Source: Microcoleus sp. CAWBG506
GTDB lineage: Bacteria > Cyanobacteriota > Cyanobacteriia > Cyanobacteriales > Microcoleaceae
Direction: 5' to 3'
DNA length: 64,000 nucleotides
Assembly (NCBI GenBank): GCA_020883125.1
Contig: JAHREW010000009.1
Location: 62,001 to 126,000 of the forward strand
Shown: in pieces, positions 25,501-35,279 of the stretch
Position numbering within the stretch: position 1 is the stretch's first letter
How the letters are laid out: every line of letters begins with the position of its first letter
Notes under the pieces: generated by a model
The model's database searches: none
What the model was told of the DNA's origin: nothing
What the model saw: the letters and a program-made list of their open reading frames with translations, nothing else
Made by a program: the position numbers and the translations under genes

Positions 25501-26142
25501 CTACTTGAGTGTATCTTTCAGTACAGTTCTAGCGGCTAAGTGATTGCGAGTAGAAGTTAAAATTTCGGTTTCGCGTTCCAATCTAGCAGCAGTATCTTGC
25601 AATTCTAAAAGGATTTGCTGCTCTGTGGCTGCGCCGTAAAGGTAGCTGGCTACCCAATAGGACAACTCTGTGGGTAAGCTGGGAATGTCTTCTGGTAGGT
25701 CGATCGGCTGATCCATCAATTTGCTAGAAAGTCGAACGACATCGCGAAGCAGTTGTTCGACATCTTGACTTAAGGTTCTGAGGTCTTTTTGGGGCGGTTC
25801 GTCTTCGATCCATTCTACCAGACCGACTAAATAGGGTTTTTCCCGCACTGCGTCGAGGACTCGGAAGCGCTGCTGTCCGAGGGTCATAATTTTCATGCGA
25901 TCGTCTGGGAGTCGCTGACAGTGAATGACTTCGGCGCAACAGCCGACAGCGGAGACTTTATTTTGTTCAGGGTCCCACATGAGTACACCGAAACGGCGAT
26001 CGCCCTCCAGAATCGTATTCATCATGATTCGATAGCGAAACTCGAAGATTTGCAGCGGGAGTGGCCTACCGGGAAATAGAACCACTTCCGGCAAAGGAAA
26101 TAGGGGGAGTTCGCGAACTGCTACTGAGGAAGAGGATGCCAT
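25501..26142 (-). CDS. LON-substrate-binding-domain protein
   Basis: A 213-residue protein consisting of the Lon N-terminal (PUA-like) domain only: RELPLFPLPEVVLFPGRPLP, LQIFEFRYRIMMNTILEGDR and FGVLMWDPEQNKVSAVG, followed by a helical C-terminus (about 120-210). It lacks the AAA+ ATPase and protease domains of Lon. Stand-alone versions are widespread in cyanobacteria and plants, with a suspected role in protein quality control. Normal length for that group. Confidence 0.9.
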   Translation of the reverse strand: MASSSSVAVRELPLFPLPEVVLFPGRPLPLQIFEFRYRIMMNTILEGDRRFGVLMWDPEQNKVSAVGCCAEVIHCQRLPDDRMKIMTLGQQRFRVLDAVREKPYLVGLVEWIEDEPPQKDLRTLSQDVEQLLRDVVRLSSKLMDQPIDLPEDIPSLPTELSYWVASYLYGAATEQQILLELQDTAARLERETEILTSTRNHLAARTVLKDTLK

Positions 26143-26445
26143 TGTCGCTCGAATGTGAGGTTACTTGCGCTTCTTTTTTTACTTTAACTGATTTGAGTAA
26201 TTCTGGGGTGGGGTGAGGGGCGATCGCGGGAAAATGCGGTTAAATGCAAGTATACCTAGTGCTGTCAGCTTGAAAACATCCGTCACCGGCGATCGGCTGC
26301 CGACCTAGGGGGATTTACAGTCCTGGACGCAAGCACCCTACATATAGGGTGCCAAAAGTTCCGATCGCCCGTTAAATCCGAGCAACGTAGGTTTAAGGAT
26401 TAAAATAGAGTAGGTATTGGTTGGCCTATTAACCTAAACTTATTC
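26143..26445. other. Spacer with solo repeat end and 8-bp hairpin
   Basis: No gene. It contains one TCCTGGACGCA repeat end (26321-26331) followed by a perfect hairpin GCACCCTA-CATA-TAGGGTGC (26333-26352) without a T-run. Confidence 0.55.
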
Positions 26446-28884
26446 CTAATCTTCCACCGCACCTAATACCTTGAGCATTACTTTTTGAGTATCAGCGATC
26501 CCCGTCGCACCTGTAATATTCATTCCTTCATAGAGGCGTTTGGCTTTCAGCGTTTTCAGGCAAACACTTGTTTCAATATTCCACAATTTAATTGTCTCAT
26601 CTTCACTCCCACTTGCCAGCATTAATCCGTCTGGACTAAAAGCAACCGATCGAACCCGATTTGTATGTCCTGTAAACGTTTGGATGCAACAACCACTTTG
26701 CACATCCCAGAGTTTGATTGTACAATCATCACCGCCACTAGCTAGAATTTGGCTATTAGGACTAAAGGCAACCGATCTAATTTGATCGGTATGTTCTGCT
26801 AAACTATGTAGACATTTACCTGTCCTAACATCCCAGAGTTTGATTGTGAGGTCATCACTGCCACTGGCGATAATTTTACCATCAGGACTCCAAGCAACTG
26901 AACGTATCAGCTTTTGATGTTCTCCTAAGTTTGTTATTTTTTCTGTTTCAATATTCTGTAAATGTAAAAATTTAGCGTCACTGCCGATCGCTATATTCTC
27001 ACTATCAGGACTCATAGCAACTGACCAAATCCAATCTGAATAATTGTTTAAGCTTTTCAAGCATTGACCTGTTTTAACATCCCATAATTTAATACTGCGA
27101 TCGTCCCCAGCACTAACCAGTTTTGTTCCTTCTCTATTGAAAGCAACTAACCAAATCCAATCCCGATGTTTATACGGTAAATTTACGCACTCACCTGTAC
27201 CACTATCCCACAATTTTACCCAACCATCATTACCACCACTGGCTATTTTTGTCCCTAGAGGATGGAAGGCAACAGACTGTACGCGCTTTGTATGTTTGCC
27301 TAATATTTTGTAGTTGCCTGTATTGATATTCCACAGTTTAACTGTGCGATCGTCACTCCCACTAACAATAGTTTTCCCATCAGGAGAAAAAGCCACTGAC
27401 CAAACTCGTTGAGTATAGCCATAGATAGTCTTCAAAGATTCACCTTTACGGACATCCCACAATCTGACACTTTGATCGTCACTACCACTAATTAGAGTTT
27501 GACCATCAGGACTAAAAGCTATAACTCTCACTCGGCGATCGCGTTCTGGTAAAGTTAATAATTCACCAGTTTCGATGTTCCATAACTTGACTGTTTGATC
27601 GGCACTCCCACTAGCCAAAGTGTTACCGTCAGGACTAAAAACAACTGACCATACTCGTCCATTATGTCCCCGAAAAATCTTGAGGCACTCGCCAGTATGA
27701 ATATCCAACAATCTCACAAGCTTATCATCGCTACCAGTCGCTAAAGTTTTACCATCTGGACTAAAAGCGATCGAGCGAACGGGATGATCCCCTTGTCGCC
27801 ATGTAGTGCTACATTGACCTGTTTTAACATCCCATAACTTGACAGTTTGATCCACACTAGCACTGGCTATAATTGTTCCTTGAGCATTGAAAGCAACTGC
27901 GCGTACCCAGTAACGATGTTCTTTTAAAATGTGTAGGCATTGAGGAGAATCAACATCATTTATATTCCACAATCTTACGGTGCAATCATCACTAGCACTA
28001 GCCAAAATCTGACCATCAGGACTAAAAGCAACTGACCAAACTTGATCGGTGTGTCCCTCTAACGTGGCAAGGCATTCACCAGTATTACTATTCCAAATTC
28101 TGACGGTGCGATCGTTACTACTACTGACTAAAATTGGTTTTTGGGGATGAAAGACAACCGATATTACCCAATTAGTATGACCGACACAAGTAGTGATGAT
28201 TTGACCATCCGCTACTCGCCAAATATAAATATTTTTATCCGCATCGCCTGTCGCCCATAATTTTCCATCAGAACTAAATGCTACTGAAAGAACACTACCC
28301 AAAGGTTCAGAAAAAACCGATTTAGATAAGTTAGAGTAGGCAAAATTAACTTGATATAAATAAATTCCATGAAGATAGGCTTGGCAAATAGTTAAACGGG
28401 AAAAATCATAGTTTCTTAAATCGGTATTTAGCTGGCTCAATATGTTGAGAATATTGCCTCCTAAATATCCTGGAGCTTGCGGAGATTGTTGCTGGTAATT
28501 TGAGATAATTTGTTTCAGCTTATTTTCAATATTTCTTTTCCCGCCAAGTTCCTGAATCAATCTTTCTAGTAATGGTTGGAGGATGCTGCGAACTTGAGTC
28601 TCTCTGATATAATCTTTAGCTGTTGCTTTCCTCAGAGAATAGCTGTTCAAAAGTTCTATTTGTCCTGTCTTAATTTCTTGGCAGACTTCATTTATTAATT
28701 GATTGATAATGTATTCTCTTAAGGCGGCTATCTGTGTATATCCAAATTGAGTATTTTTGATGAGCGATCGCCTTTTCAAAGATCCTAAAGATTCGAGCAA
28801 TTCTTGTTTAGCTTCCCAGGAAATAATATCCTCTTTTAGTTCTAAGTCTGAAATTGGTTCATAGTTAATAGCTAACCAGTACAT
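26446..28884 (-). CDS. WD40-repeat portion of a split NB-ARC/WD40 protein
   Basis: An 812-residue stretch with a helical N-terminal part (about 1-180: [18 protein letters not shown]; resembles the post-NB-ARC winged helix) and 14 WD40 repeats (about 190-790), enough for two seven-bladed propellers. Typical units read [19 protein letters not shown] and [20 protein letters not shown]. The frame is open upstream to 28923, where a single TAA separates it from the NB-ARC ORF in the same frame, so the two were one gene. The ATG at 28884 is internal to the ancestral protein. It may be expressed separately, or be the distal part of a nonsense-mutated gene. Confidence 0.8.
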   Translation of the reverse strand: MYWLAINYEPISDLELKEDIISWEAKQELLESLGSLKRRSLIKNTQFGYTQIAALREYIINQLINEVCQEIKTGQIELLNSYSLRKATAKDYIRETQVRSILQPLLERLIQELGGKRNIENKLKQIISNYQQQSPQAPGYLGGNILNILSQLNTDLRNYDFSRLTICQAYLHGIYLYQVNFAYSNLSKSVFSEPLGSVLSVAFSSDGKLWATGDADKNIYIWRVADGQIITTCVGHTNWVISVVFHPQKPILVSSSNDRTVRIWNSNTGECLATLEGHTDQVWSVAFSPDGQILASASDDCTVRLWNINDVDSPQCLHILKEHRYWVRAVAFNAQGTIIASASVDQTVKLWDVKTGQCSTTWRQGDHPVRSIAFSPDGKTLATGSDDKLVRLLDIHTGECLKIFRGHNGRVWSVVFSPDGNTLASGSADQTVKLWNIETGELLTLPERDRRVRVIAFSPDGQTLISGSDDQSVRLWDVRKGESLKTIYGYTQRVWSVAFSPDGKTIVSGSDDRTVKLWNINTGNYKILGKHTKRVQSVAFHPLGTKIASGGNDGWVKLWDSGTGECVNLPYKHRDWIWLVAFNREGTKLVSAGDDRSIKLWDVKTGQCLKSLNNYSDWIWSVAMSPDSENIAIGSDAKFLHLQNIETEKITNLGEHQKLIRSVAWSPDGKIIASGSDDLTIKLWDVRTGKCLHSLAEHTDQIRSVAFSPNSQILASGGDDCTIKLWDVQSGCCIQTFTGHTNRVRSVAFSPDGLMLASGSEDETIKLWNIETSVCLKTLKAKRLYEGMNITGATGIADTQKVMLKVLGAVED

Positions 28885-28923
28885 GATTTGCTTTTCCGAG
28901 GAAGATAGACGATCAAACTGACG

Positions 28924-30021
28924 TTATAATAAATTGTTGATTTGAGTAAATTTTGCTTTACCCAAGTATTCTTTGACAAATCGAGATAAATTTCCTCCTA
29001 ATGAATCTTGTATTTCTACCGCCACTACTTCTAAGGCAAAAGGAATACCTTCATAGTTTTCAATAACTAATTTCCATTCATCTTCTGAACCGAAAAAATT
29101 TCCATTATTTTCTGTAAATATTTTTTGACCATCTTCTACGTTTAAACCATCTAAATCCAACGTTCGTATAGTTTGAATTAGTCTGGCAATCTGGTCAATT
29201 CCTTCTGGTTTCTCTCGACTGGTAATTAGCAAACAGCTTTGATGAGATGATTGAGCTATTCGTTTTAGCAAATCACCATACCCTTGATAGCCTTCCCGAT
29301 ATTCACCTATATGATTACTACTTTGAAGAATTGACTCTGCATTATCCAGTATCAGCAAACAGCGGGAAGATTCTAAATAATGAATTAGTCTAGTTATTTT
29401 CTCCTCTAAAGTCTCTGGGAGTATAGTTTCTTGCTGATTAGACAATAATTTGATCGCATCTGCTATAATTTTTTCTACCGTTGGAGATGCCTCAAGACTT
29501 CGCCAAATTACGTATTCAAAATGATTCTGAATTTCTTTTGTTAATTTGATTGATAGAGTGGTTTTCCCTATCCCTCCTTGACCTAGTAACAGAATTAAGT
29601 TACGTTTTTCCTGCAAAATCCATTCTTTTAGTGTATTTAATGCCTGAGTGCGCCCGTAGAAATAGGAGACGGGTGGTGCTGCTCCCCAGTCTTGGTAAGG
29701 GGTAGCGACTAGCTGTTCAGACTGCTCTTGAACTTGAGACTGTGTAACTTCCTTTGACTGGAAACGCTCCTCCAGTTTTCCTCGGAAGGTTTTTTTGCTA
29801 ACGGAGACTCCTAAAACGTCTGAAAGAAGATTCCACAATAGGGAAGCTTCATTTCTTATATACCCCTCTTCGTATGAGTATTTACACTCTTTAAGCAGCT
29901 TTTGGTATGTCAAGTTTTCCCAAGATGCCTGAAGTATTGCCTTTTGCAGGTCACTAAGATGTTGTCCTTTTTTTGCAAAAACTAAATCGTCAACGATTTT
30001 TAGGGCTTCTTCAAGGTTCAT
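28924..30021 (-). CDS. NB-ARC (STAND) ATPase portion of a split NB-ARC/WD40 protein
   Basis: A 365-residue protein. The N-terminal about 90 residues resemble the cyanobacterial vMAP-type helix-turn-helix domain (LSDLQKAILQASWENLTYQ). The NB-ARC domain follows: Walker A LLGQGGIGKTTLSIKL, Walker B CLLILDNAESIL, and the LLITSREKPEG arginine region. STAND ATPases of this layout are regulatory or defence switches whose C-terminal propellers sense a ligand. Translation ends at TAA 28924-28926, but the next codons in the same frame read [20 protein letters not shown], the natural continuation into the WD40 ORF. Confidence 0.85.
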   Translation of the reverse strand: MNLEEALKIVDDLVFAKKGQHLSDLQKAILQASWENLTYQKLLKECKYSYEEGYIRNEASLLWNLLSDVLGVSVSKKTFRGKLEERFQSKEVTQSQVQEQSEQLVATPYQDWGAAPPVSYFYGRTQALNTLKEWILQEKRNLILLLGQGGIGKTTLSIKLTKEIQNHFEYVIWRSLEASPTVEKIIADAIKLLSNQQETILPETLEEKITRLIHYLESSRCLLILDNAESILQSSNHIGEYREGYQGYGDLLKRIAQSSHQSCLLITSREKPEGIDQIARLIQTIRTLDLDGLNVEDGQKIFTENNGNFFGSEDEWKLVIENYEGIPFALEVVAVEIQDSLGGNLSRFVKEYLGKAKFTQINNLL

Positions 30022-30191
30022 GGTTTACGGAAGAGTCTGGGTGTAACCTCCAGTTTACCGCAATGTGACTTTTGTGACTATCTGGGTATTAAAACTCTTT
30101 ACTTTTATTACTGACAGGGTTAAGTAGTCAAGATATTGTGTAAATGTCAGGGCGAACAAGCCTAAAGACAATCCAATTTAAGGAGAAAATT

Positions 30192-31136
30192 ATGCCTACA
30201 CAGACTCTGGGAAACATGGTGATGGACAGCAATACTTCATCAATGACTATGGGAAACATGGTGATGAACAGCAACAGCAATGTGAACAGCACTTCATCAA
30301 CATCAACTATAACCTTTGGCAATGGTTCTTCATCAACTACAACCATTGTTAATGGTTCTTCTTCAACTACTTCTAGTGGCGTTTCTGTTGGTAGTTCCAA
30401 TTCAGGAAACATTTTCAATGGTACCAGTGGTAACGACCTGATCAACGGTAATGATAATAGCAATATTATCAATGCGGGATCCGGCAATGACACAGTGAAT
30501 GGCTTTGCGGGTAATGATATTATCAACGGTGGCTCCGGCAATGATTCGATAGATGGAGGACTCGGCAATGATATTATCAACGGCGACTCCGGCAATGACA
30601 TTGTTAAAGGCGGTTCAGGCTTAGATCTACTCAATGGTGGCTCTGGCAATGATAATTTAGATGGTGGGGACGGTAACGACATTCTTGGAGGTGATTCTGG
30701 CAATGACAGTTTATTTGGTGGTGCTGGTGACGACATTTTGATCGGTGTTAGTGCTAATGCTATCAGCACGGGTTCAGTTTTGATCATCAGTAGCAGTGGT
30801 ACTCCAGGACTGGGAGAGAGCGATCAATTGACAGGAGGAGCGGGAGTCGATCAGTTTATTCTTGGTGACAGCAATAATGTCTACTATAACGATGGTAGTT
30901 CACTCACCCCTGGCACAGGAGACTATGCTCTGATAGCAGATTTTAATGCCAGCCAGGATAAAATTCAACTGAAAGGATCGGCGAGTAATTATCGGTTAAA
31001 TGTCGTCGGTTCCAATACCCGAATTTTCCTCGATAACGATGGCATTGCTGGCTTCAGCGCCAAAGATGAATTGATTGGTATAGTTCAAGGGAATACAAGC
31101 TTGAATTTGAACAGTGCCTCATTCAAATATGTCTAA
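30192..31136 (+). CDS. RTX-type calcium-binding repeat protein
   Basis: A 314-residue protein from the ATG at 30192, chosen because AAGGAG (30180-30185) lies at ideal spacing; the frame upstream to 30144 is not needed. The N-terminus (about 1-75) is Ser/Thr/Asn-rich with two GNMVM units. Residues about 80-200 hold RTX nonapeptides (GGSGNDxLDGG type) that form a Ca-binding parallel beta-roll. The C-terminal about 90 residues (LTGGAGVDQFILGD, YALIADFNASQDKIQLKG) form the usual RTX tail. No enzyme domain is present. Such proteins leave the cell by type I secretion. The tail closely resembles that of the lipase at 31450-33111. Confidence 0.9.
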   Translation: MPTQTLGNMVMDSNTSSMTMGNMVMNSNSNVNSTSSTSTITFGNGSSSTTTIVNGSSSTTSSGVSVGSSNSGNIFNGTSGNDLINGNDNSNIINAGSGNDTVNGFAGNDIINGGSGNDSIDGGLGNDIINGDSGNDIVKGGSGLDLLNGGSGNDNLDGGDGNDILGGDSGNDSLFGGAGDDILIGVSANAISTGSVLIISSSGTPGLGESDQLTGGAGVDQFILGDSNNVYYNDGSSLTPGTGDYALIADFNASQDKIQLKGSASNYRLNVVGSNTRIFLDNDGIAGFSAKDELIGIVQGNTSLNLNSASFKYV

Positions 31137-31449
31137 TTCAGGCGAAGATTCTTAAAATTTCGTTGATTCAGAAGTCGTTTCGCTGCTTTGAATTAGAGGT
31201 TTAGTTGAGCATTTTTAAGTGGATCTCAAACTACCCAACGCATCATAAAGTTTTGTCGGCTTTATGATGCGTAAAATTCCCAAATGGCAAAAAGTCTCAT
31301 GTAGCAAAAGTAAGCCCTGTGAGTTAGACATTTCCAATAATCATTGGATAGATGGGGCATCCTATCTGCCTTATGTCTAACTTTGTGCAGATTTCTGTTA
31401 GCTTCAACTCACTAAGTTTTTTATATCCGAAAAATGAGGATTTCAGTCA
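31137..31449. other. Spacer between the two RTX genes
   Basis: About 310 bp with no gene. A perfect 13-bp hairpin ACGCATCATAAAG/CTTTATGATGCGT (31238-31250, 31260-31272; loop TTTTGTCGG) may terminate the first RTX transcript, although no T-run follows. Confidence 0.55.
31238..31272 (+). terminator. 13-bp hairpin downstream of RTX gene
   Basis: Perfect stem with a 9-base loop, about 100 bp after the RTX stop. A T-rich tail is lacking, so termination is plausible but not certain. Confidence 0.4.
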
Positions 31450-31974
31450 ATGTCTATTTTTTCTAACATTACTTCATCGCTTAATAATGTTGTTTCCAAT
31501 GCAGTTTCCGTGGGTTCTACGATTACTTCATTGCCAAATAATATCTTGTCAAATGTTGGGAGTACGGCTAACAACCTACTCAATAATGCCGCAAATACTG
31601 TTTCATCAATCAGTAATGTTTTCACTTCTTCTAAGGCTTCAGGGGTCAGTTTTAATGTTTGGGGTAACGGTTCGATCAATCCTTCGAGGCCTATCAATAC
31701 TGACGCACCAACCTACGTTATAGCAACTGCCAAGGCGATTAGGGCAGATTTTGTAGGGGCGGGTTCACCGATATCTTTCATCGGTATAGACAAATTCTAT
31801 AAACCCGCCCCCACCCCACGACTTAACCACCCTGGCGGTTGCTATATCACTCATGGCTGGCGGAACACGGGTGGCAATGCAGGAAACGGCTACCAGCCTG
31901 CCGATTGGATGGCTAACGAAGCTCAAGCCCTTCGCCAGCGTGAGTCTAACGCAAATATCATCCTGGTGGACTAG
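31450..31974 (+). pseudogene. RTX lipase, N-terminal part (MITE-interrupted, ends at in-frame TAG)
   Basis: The 174-codon 5' part of a pancreatic-lipase-family (PF00151-like) RTX lipase. Residues about 1-75 are Ser/Asn-rich. The lipase core begins near VWGNGSINPSRPINTDAPTY and continues ITHGWRNTGGNAGNGYQPAD. Between TYV and ITHGW lie 42 foreign residues (about 91-132) encoded by the MITE at 31719-31846. The frame ends at TAG (31972-31974) where homologues have VDWQKDAGN; TGG to TAG is one substitution. The remainder follows in the same frame. This gene is therefore probably inactivated twice. Confidence 0.85.
31719..31846 (-). mobile_element. MITE copy B inserted in the lipase gene
   Basis: Identical over 128 bp to the reverse complement of 4721-4848. 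The element proper is 31721-31844 (124 bp), flanked by TA on both sides. Removing the element and one TA restores GTTATCACT, i.e. V-I-T of the lipase core. Element plus duplication is 126 bp, exactly 42 codons with no stop, so the frame is kept. This is direct evidence of transposition into a TA site. Confidence 0.92.
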
Positions 31975-33111
31975 CAAAAAGACGCGGGGAACTTGTTATA
32001 TTTCCCTGCTGCTGAAAAAACACGCGATGCGGGTAATCAGCTCGCAACCTACTTGAGAAATAGCGGCGTAGATCCTAATCAAACCACCTTAATCGGACAC
32101 AGCCTGGGGGCGCAGATTTCTGGATTTGCTGGCTCTGCTTATCGTCAATCTACCGGAAAAGCGATTAACCAAATTGTGGGATTAGATCCTGCTGGTCCGA
32201 GCTTTGAAGGTAAAGGTGCAAACGATCGCCTCGATCCTAGTGACGCGAATCGGGTTGTGGCAATTCATACCAGTATAATTTTGGGTTATAACGACCGATT
32301 AGGCACTCAGGATATATACGCGAACAAGAATGACTGGTTTCAACCAGGAAACTCGATCATCCCTAAAAACTTTTTGGGAGGCGACCATACCTATGGTACC
32401 ACTCTCTTCACAGAATTGCTTCAAGGTAACAGTTTTACTCAGTCTAATGGCTCTCTCCTCAACCTCAACACAGTAGTCAACGCCGGATTTACTGGAGAAA
32501 ATGATGCCAGTACCAAAAATAATAAAGGTATTGTTGCCCTTAATCTGTCGGGTACTGCTAACAACGATAACCTGGCAGGTGGCGCAGCCAATGACAACAT
32601 TCGTGGCGGTGCAGGAAGCGACAAGATTACTGGTGGTGATGGCAATGATGTCCTCTTAGGGGATAGCGGCAACGATAATCTTAATGGTGGACGCGGTAAC
32701 GATTCTGTCGTTGGTGGTATTGGTAACGATCGCGTCTTTGGAGATGAAGGTGACGACGTGCTGACAGGAGCAGATCCCGCGGGAGGAAAAGGTGTTGGCG
32801 AAATTGACCGCTTGACTGGTGGTGCTGGGCGCGATCGCTTCGTGTTAGGCACTACTCAGGGAGCCTTCTATAACGATGGTAATATTAGCACCTCCGGTAT
32901 CAGCGACTATGCCCTGATTACTGACTTTAATGCCTTGGAAGACACGATCCAACTATCCGGATCCAAGTCTAAATATAGTCTGGGAGCGTCACCGACGGGT
33001 TTAGTTGCGGGTACAGCCATCTTCCTGAATGAAAGCCGTTCCGAACTAATTGCGATCGTTCAAGGTGCTACCAACCTCAACCTCAGCGCCAACTATTTTG
33101 TCAATGTCTAG
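31975..33111 (+). pseudogene. RTX lipase, catalytic C-terminal part
   Basis: The same frame as 31450-31974, continuing after the TAG (QKDAGNLLYFPAAEKTRDAG). It carries the catalytic triad of the pancreatic-lipase family: serine in GHSLGAQISG, aspartate in GLDPAGPSFE, and the likely histidine in LGGDHTYGTTLFTELLQ. RTX nonapeptides (about GGDGNDVLLGDSGNDNLNGG) and an RTX tail follow. Intact, it would be a type-I-secreted, Ca-dependent lipase. A TTG at 31993 opens an internal frame, but no convincing ribosome site was seen and the product would lack the first part of the alpha/beta fold. Confidence 0.85.
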
Positions 33112-33219
33112 TAAGACTTAAACAAACTGGGCTATACCTGGCTTCTACAATTGGGGTTTATCTGCTTTTGCCCGCATTTGTTTTTGGTACTCGATCGCCC
33201 AAATTTTCATCAAACACAG

Positions 33220-33326
33220 TCCTGGACGCACTCATACCAAAGAAACCGGGTTTTTACCTAATCTGTTAGCTACAACTCAGAATTTTCGTAAAAAAACCCG
33301 GTTTCTAACTATCCTTGCGTCCAGGA
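33220..33326. repeat. CCTGGACGCA palindromic element, full copy
   Basis: Ends TCCTGGACGCA (33220-33230) and TGCGTCCAGGA (33316-33326) are exact inverted repeats. Inside, AGAAACCGGGTTTTT and AAAAAACCCGGTTTCT also pair. About 107 bp with no coding capacity. A diverged copy lies at 57720-57817 and single ends at 4886-4896 and 26321-26331. Confidence 0.8.
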
Positions 33327-33331
33327 ATGAA

Positions 33332-33369
33332 AAAGAAGGAACAATGTATTTTTCCATTGTTCCTTCTTT
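33332..33369. terminator. Bidirectional terminator between lipase and rpsJ
   Basis: A perfect 15-bp stem AAAGAAGGAACAATG (33332-33346) / CATTGTTCCTTCTTT (33355-33369). On the minus strand it is followed by a T-run (TTCTTTTTC), so it should end the str operon; it also lies after the plus-strand lipase. Confidence 0.75.
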
Positions 33370-33390
33370 CTGCGTTGGAAATCCGTCAAT

Positions 33391-33708
33391 CTACAGTTTG
33401 ACTTCAATATCTACGCCGGCGGGCAAATCCAGTTTCATCAAAGCGTCAATTGTTTTAGCCGAGGGCTGGTGAATGTCGATGATGCGGCGGTGCGTGCGGG
33501 TTTCAAAGTGTTCGCGAGAATCTTTGTCTACGTGGGGCGATCGCAGCAAGCAATAAATCCGCCGTTTTGTAGGTAGGGGAATCGGACCGATCGCAGTCGC
33601 GGCTGTCCGATTTGCTGTATCTACAATCTTTTCACAGGATGCGTCTAGAATGCGTCGATCGAAAGCTTTGAGGCGGATGCGAATTTTTTGTTGTGGGATA
33701 GGTGCCAT
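33391..33708 (-). CDS. rpsJ: 30S ribosomal protein S10
   Basis: A 105-residue S10 (NusE): [40 protein letters not shown] and [18 protein letters not shown] are diagnostic. It is a 30S head protein and also acts in antitermination with NusB. It closes the str operon after tuf, the usual cyanobacterial arrangement, and is followed by the terminator at 33332-33369. Confidence 0.98.
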   Translation of the reverse strand: MAPIPQQKIRIRLKAFDRRILDASCEKIVDTANRTAATAIGPIPLPTKRRIYCLLRSPHVDKDSREHFETRTHRRIIDIHQPSAKTIDALMKLDLPAGVDIEVKL

Positions 33709-33744
33709 TTTGGTTTCTTTAATTTTCTAGGTTCGGTTTATTTT

Positions 33745-33935
33745 TAGTCATTTGTTATTAGTCATTAGTCATTAGTTATTAGTTATTAGTCATTAGTTAT
33801 TAGTCATTAGTCGTTAGTTATTAGTCAGTAGTCATTAGTCATTAGGTAACTACTAATATAAACTAAGGACAACTGACCACTAACTACTAACTACTAACTA
33901 CTGACTACTGACTACTGACTAATGACTACTGACTA
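33745..33935. repeat. Tandem heptamer block (TTAGTCA/TTAGTTA and inverse)
   Basis: About 190 bp of near-continuous heptamers: direct TTAGTCA/TTAGTTA units to about 33845, a 30-bp break, then the inverse units (ACTAACT, GACTACT) to 33935. The two halves are mutually complementary, so RNA from either strand could form a long hairpin. It lies inside the str operon between tuf and rpsJ. Confidence 0.85.
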
Positions 33936-33946
33936 TGAGCGTATTC

Positions 33947-35176
33947 CTACTTGAGGATTTTGGAAACAACGCCTGCGCCGACGGTGCGTCCGCCTTCACG
34001 GATTGCAAAACGCATTCCTTGTTCGATCGCGATCGGGTGAATCAACTCCACAGTCATCTTGATCCGGTCACCAGGCATCACCATTTCTGCTTCAGAGCCG
34101 TCATCAGCGGTGAACTGCATGATCGTACCAGTTACATCAGTTGTACGAACGTAGAACTGAGGGCGGTAGCCAGAGAAAAAGGGCGTGTGACGACCACCTT
34201 CTTCCTTCTTCAGGATGTAGACTTCTGATTCAAACTGAGTGTGAGGCAAGATGCTCTTTGGCTTGGCAATCACCATACCACGTTCAATATCTGCCTTCAA
34301 AATCCCCCGCAACAGTAAGCCCACGTTGTCCCCAGCCAAGCCTTCATCCAAAGACTTGGTGAACATTTCTACACCAGTCACCGTAGTGTTGCGAGTGTCC
34401 TTGAGACCTACGATTTCGACGTTTTCACCTACTTTGACCTTACCACGTTCAATCCGGCCAGTGGCGACAGTACCCCGACCAGTAATGGAGAATACGTCTT
34501 CTACTGCCATCAAGAATGGCTTATCAATTTCACGTTCGGGGGTGGGGATGTAACTATCCACAGCTTCCATCAGTGCATAAATCTTGTCAATCCAGGGATT
34601 TTCGCCCTTTACAGCCTTGGGATTTGCAATCATGGCTTCGAGAGCTTTGAGTCCCGAACCAGTGACGATGGGGATATCATCGCCAGGAAAATCGTAGGAG
34701 CTTAGAAGTTCGCGAACTTCCAGTTCCACCAATTCCAAAAGTTCTGCGTCATCTACCATGTCTTCTTTGTTCAAGAACACTACCAAGCTAGGAACGCCAA
34801 CTTGCTTAGCTAACAGGATGTGTTCGCGAGTTTGAGGCATGGGACCATCAGCCGCAGACACTACCAGGATGCCGCCGTCCATTTGAGCAGCACCGGTGAT
34901 CATGTTTTTCACATAGTCAGCGTGTCCGGGGCAATCAACGTGGGCATAGTGCCTATCTGTGGTTTCGTATTCTACGTGAGCAGTATTAATCGTAATACCG
35001 CGTGCTTTTTCTTCAGGCGCGGCATCGATTTCGTCGTATTTCTTACCCTTGGCCTGACCCAGGGCCGAAAGGGTCATGGTAATCGCGGCGGTTAAGGTTG
35101 TTTTGCCGTGGTCAACGTGACCGATCGTGCCGATGTTTACGTGGGGTTTATTCCGTTCAAATTTTGCGCGTGCCAT
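33947..35176 (-). CDS. tuf: Elongation factor Tu
   Basis: A 409-residue EF-Tu that delivers aminoacyl-tRNA to the ribosome. The GTPase motifs are [10 protein letters not shown] (G1), [12 protein letters not shown] (G3) and NKEDMVDD (G4); domains II and III follow with [13 protein letters not shown] and [20 protein letters not shown]. Length is the normal cyanobacterial one. Fourth gene of the str operon, with a repeat-rich spacer on each side. Confidence 0.99.
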   Translation of the reverse strand: MARAKFERNKPHVNIGTIGHVDHGKTTLTAAITMTLSALGQAKGKKYDEIDAAPEEKARGITINTAHVEYETTDRHYAHVDCPGHADYVKNMITGAAQMDGGILVVSAADGPMPQTREHILLAKQVGVPSLVVFLNKEDMVDDAELLELVELEVRELLSSYDFPGDDIPIVTGSGLKALEAMIANPKAVKGENPWIDKIYALMEAVDSYIPTPEREIDKPFLMAVEDVFSITGRGTVATGRIERGKVKVGENVEIVGLKDTRNTTVTGVEMFTKSLDEGLAGDNVGLLLRGILKADIERGMVIAKPKSILPHTQFESEVYILKKEEGGRHTPFFSGYRPQFYVRTTDVTGTIMQFTADDGSEAEMVMPGDRIKMTVELIHPIAIEQGMRFAIREGGRTVGAGVVSKILK

Positions 35177-35204
35177 TCTCGATTTGTTCCTTGTTTTTTT
35201 TAGC

Positions 35205-35279
35205 GATTTTAGACTTGAGATTTTAGATTCTCGATTTTGGATTCAATCCAAAATCCAAAATCTAAAATCTAAAATCATT
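35205..35279. repeat. ATTTTAGA-type repeats between fusA and tuf
   Basis: GATTTTAGATTCTCGATTTTGG and the inverse CCAAAATCTAAAATCTAAAATC lie head to head, forming an imperfect palindrome of short tandem units. Confidence 0.7.

Noticed and set aside
30128-30787. A 219-codon open frame antisense to the RTX repeats, rich in SLPxPPL
   Set aside because: It is the reverse reading of glycine/asparagine-rich RTX nonapeptides; the same artefact appears antisense to the lipase RTX region.
33745-33935. CRISPR array
   Set aside because: The repeat unit is a heptamer with no unique spacers and both orientations occur; this is a short tandem repeat block. No cas genes or 25-40 bp regularly spaced repeats were seen anywhere in the window.
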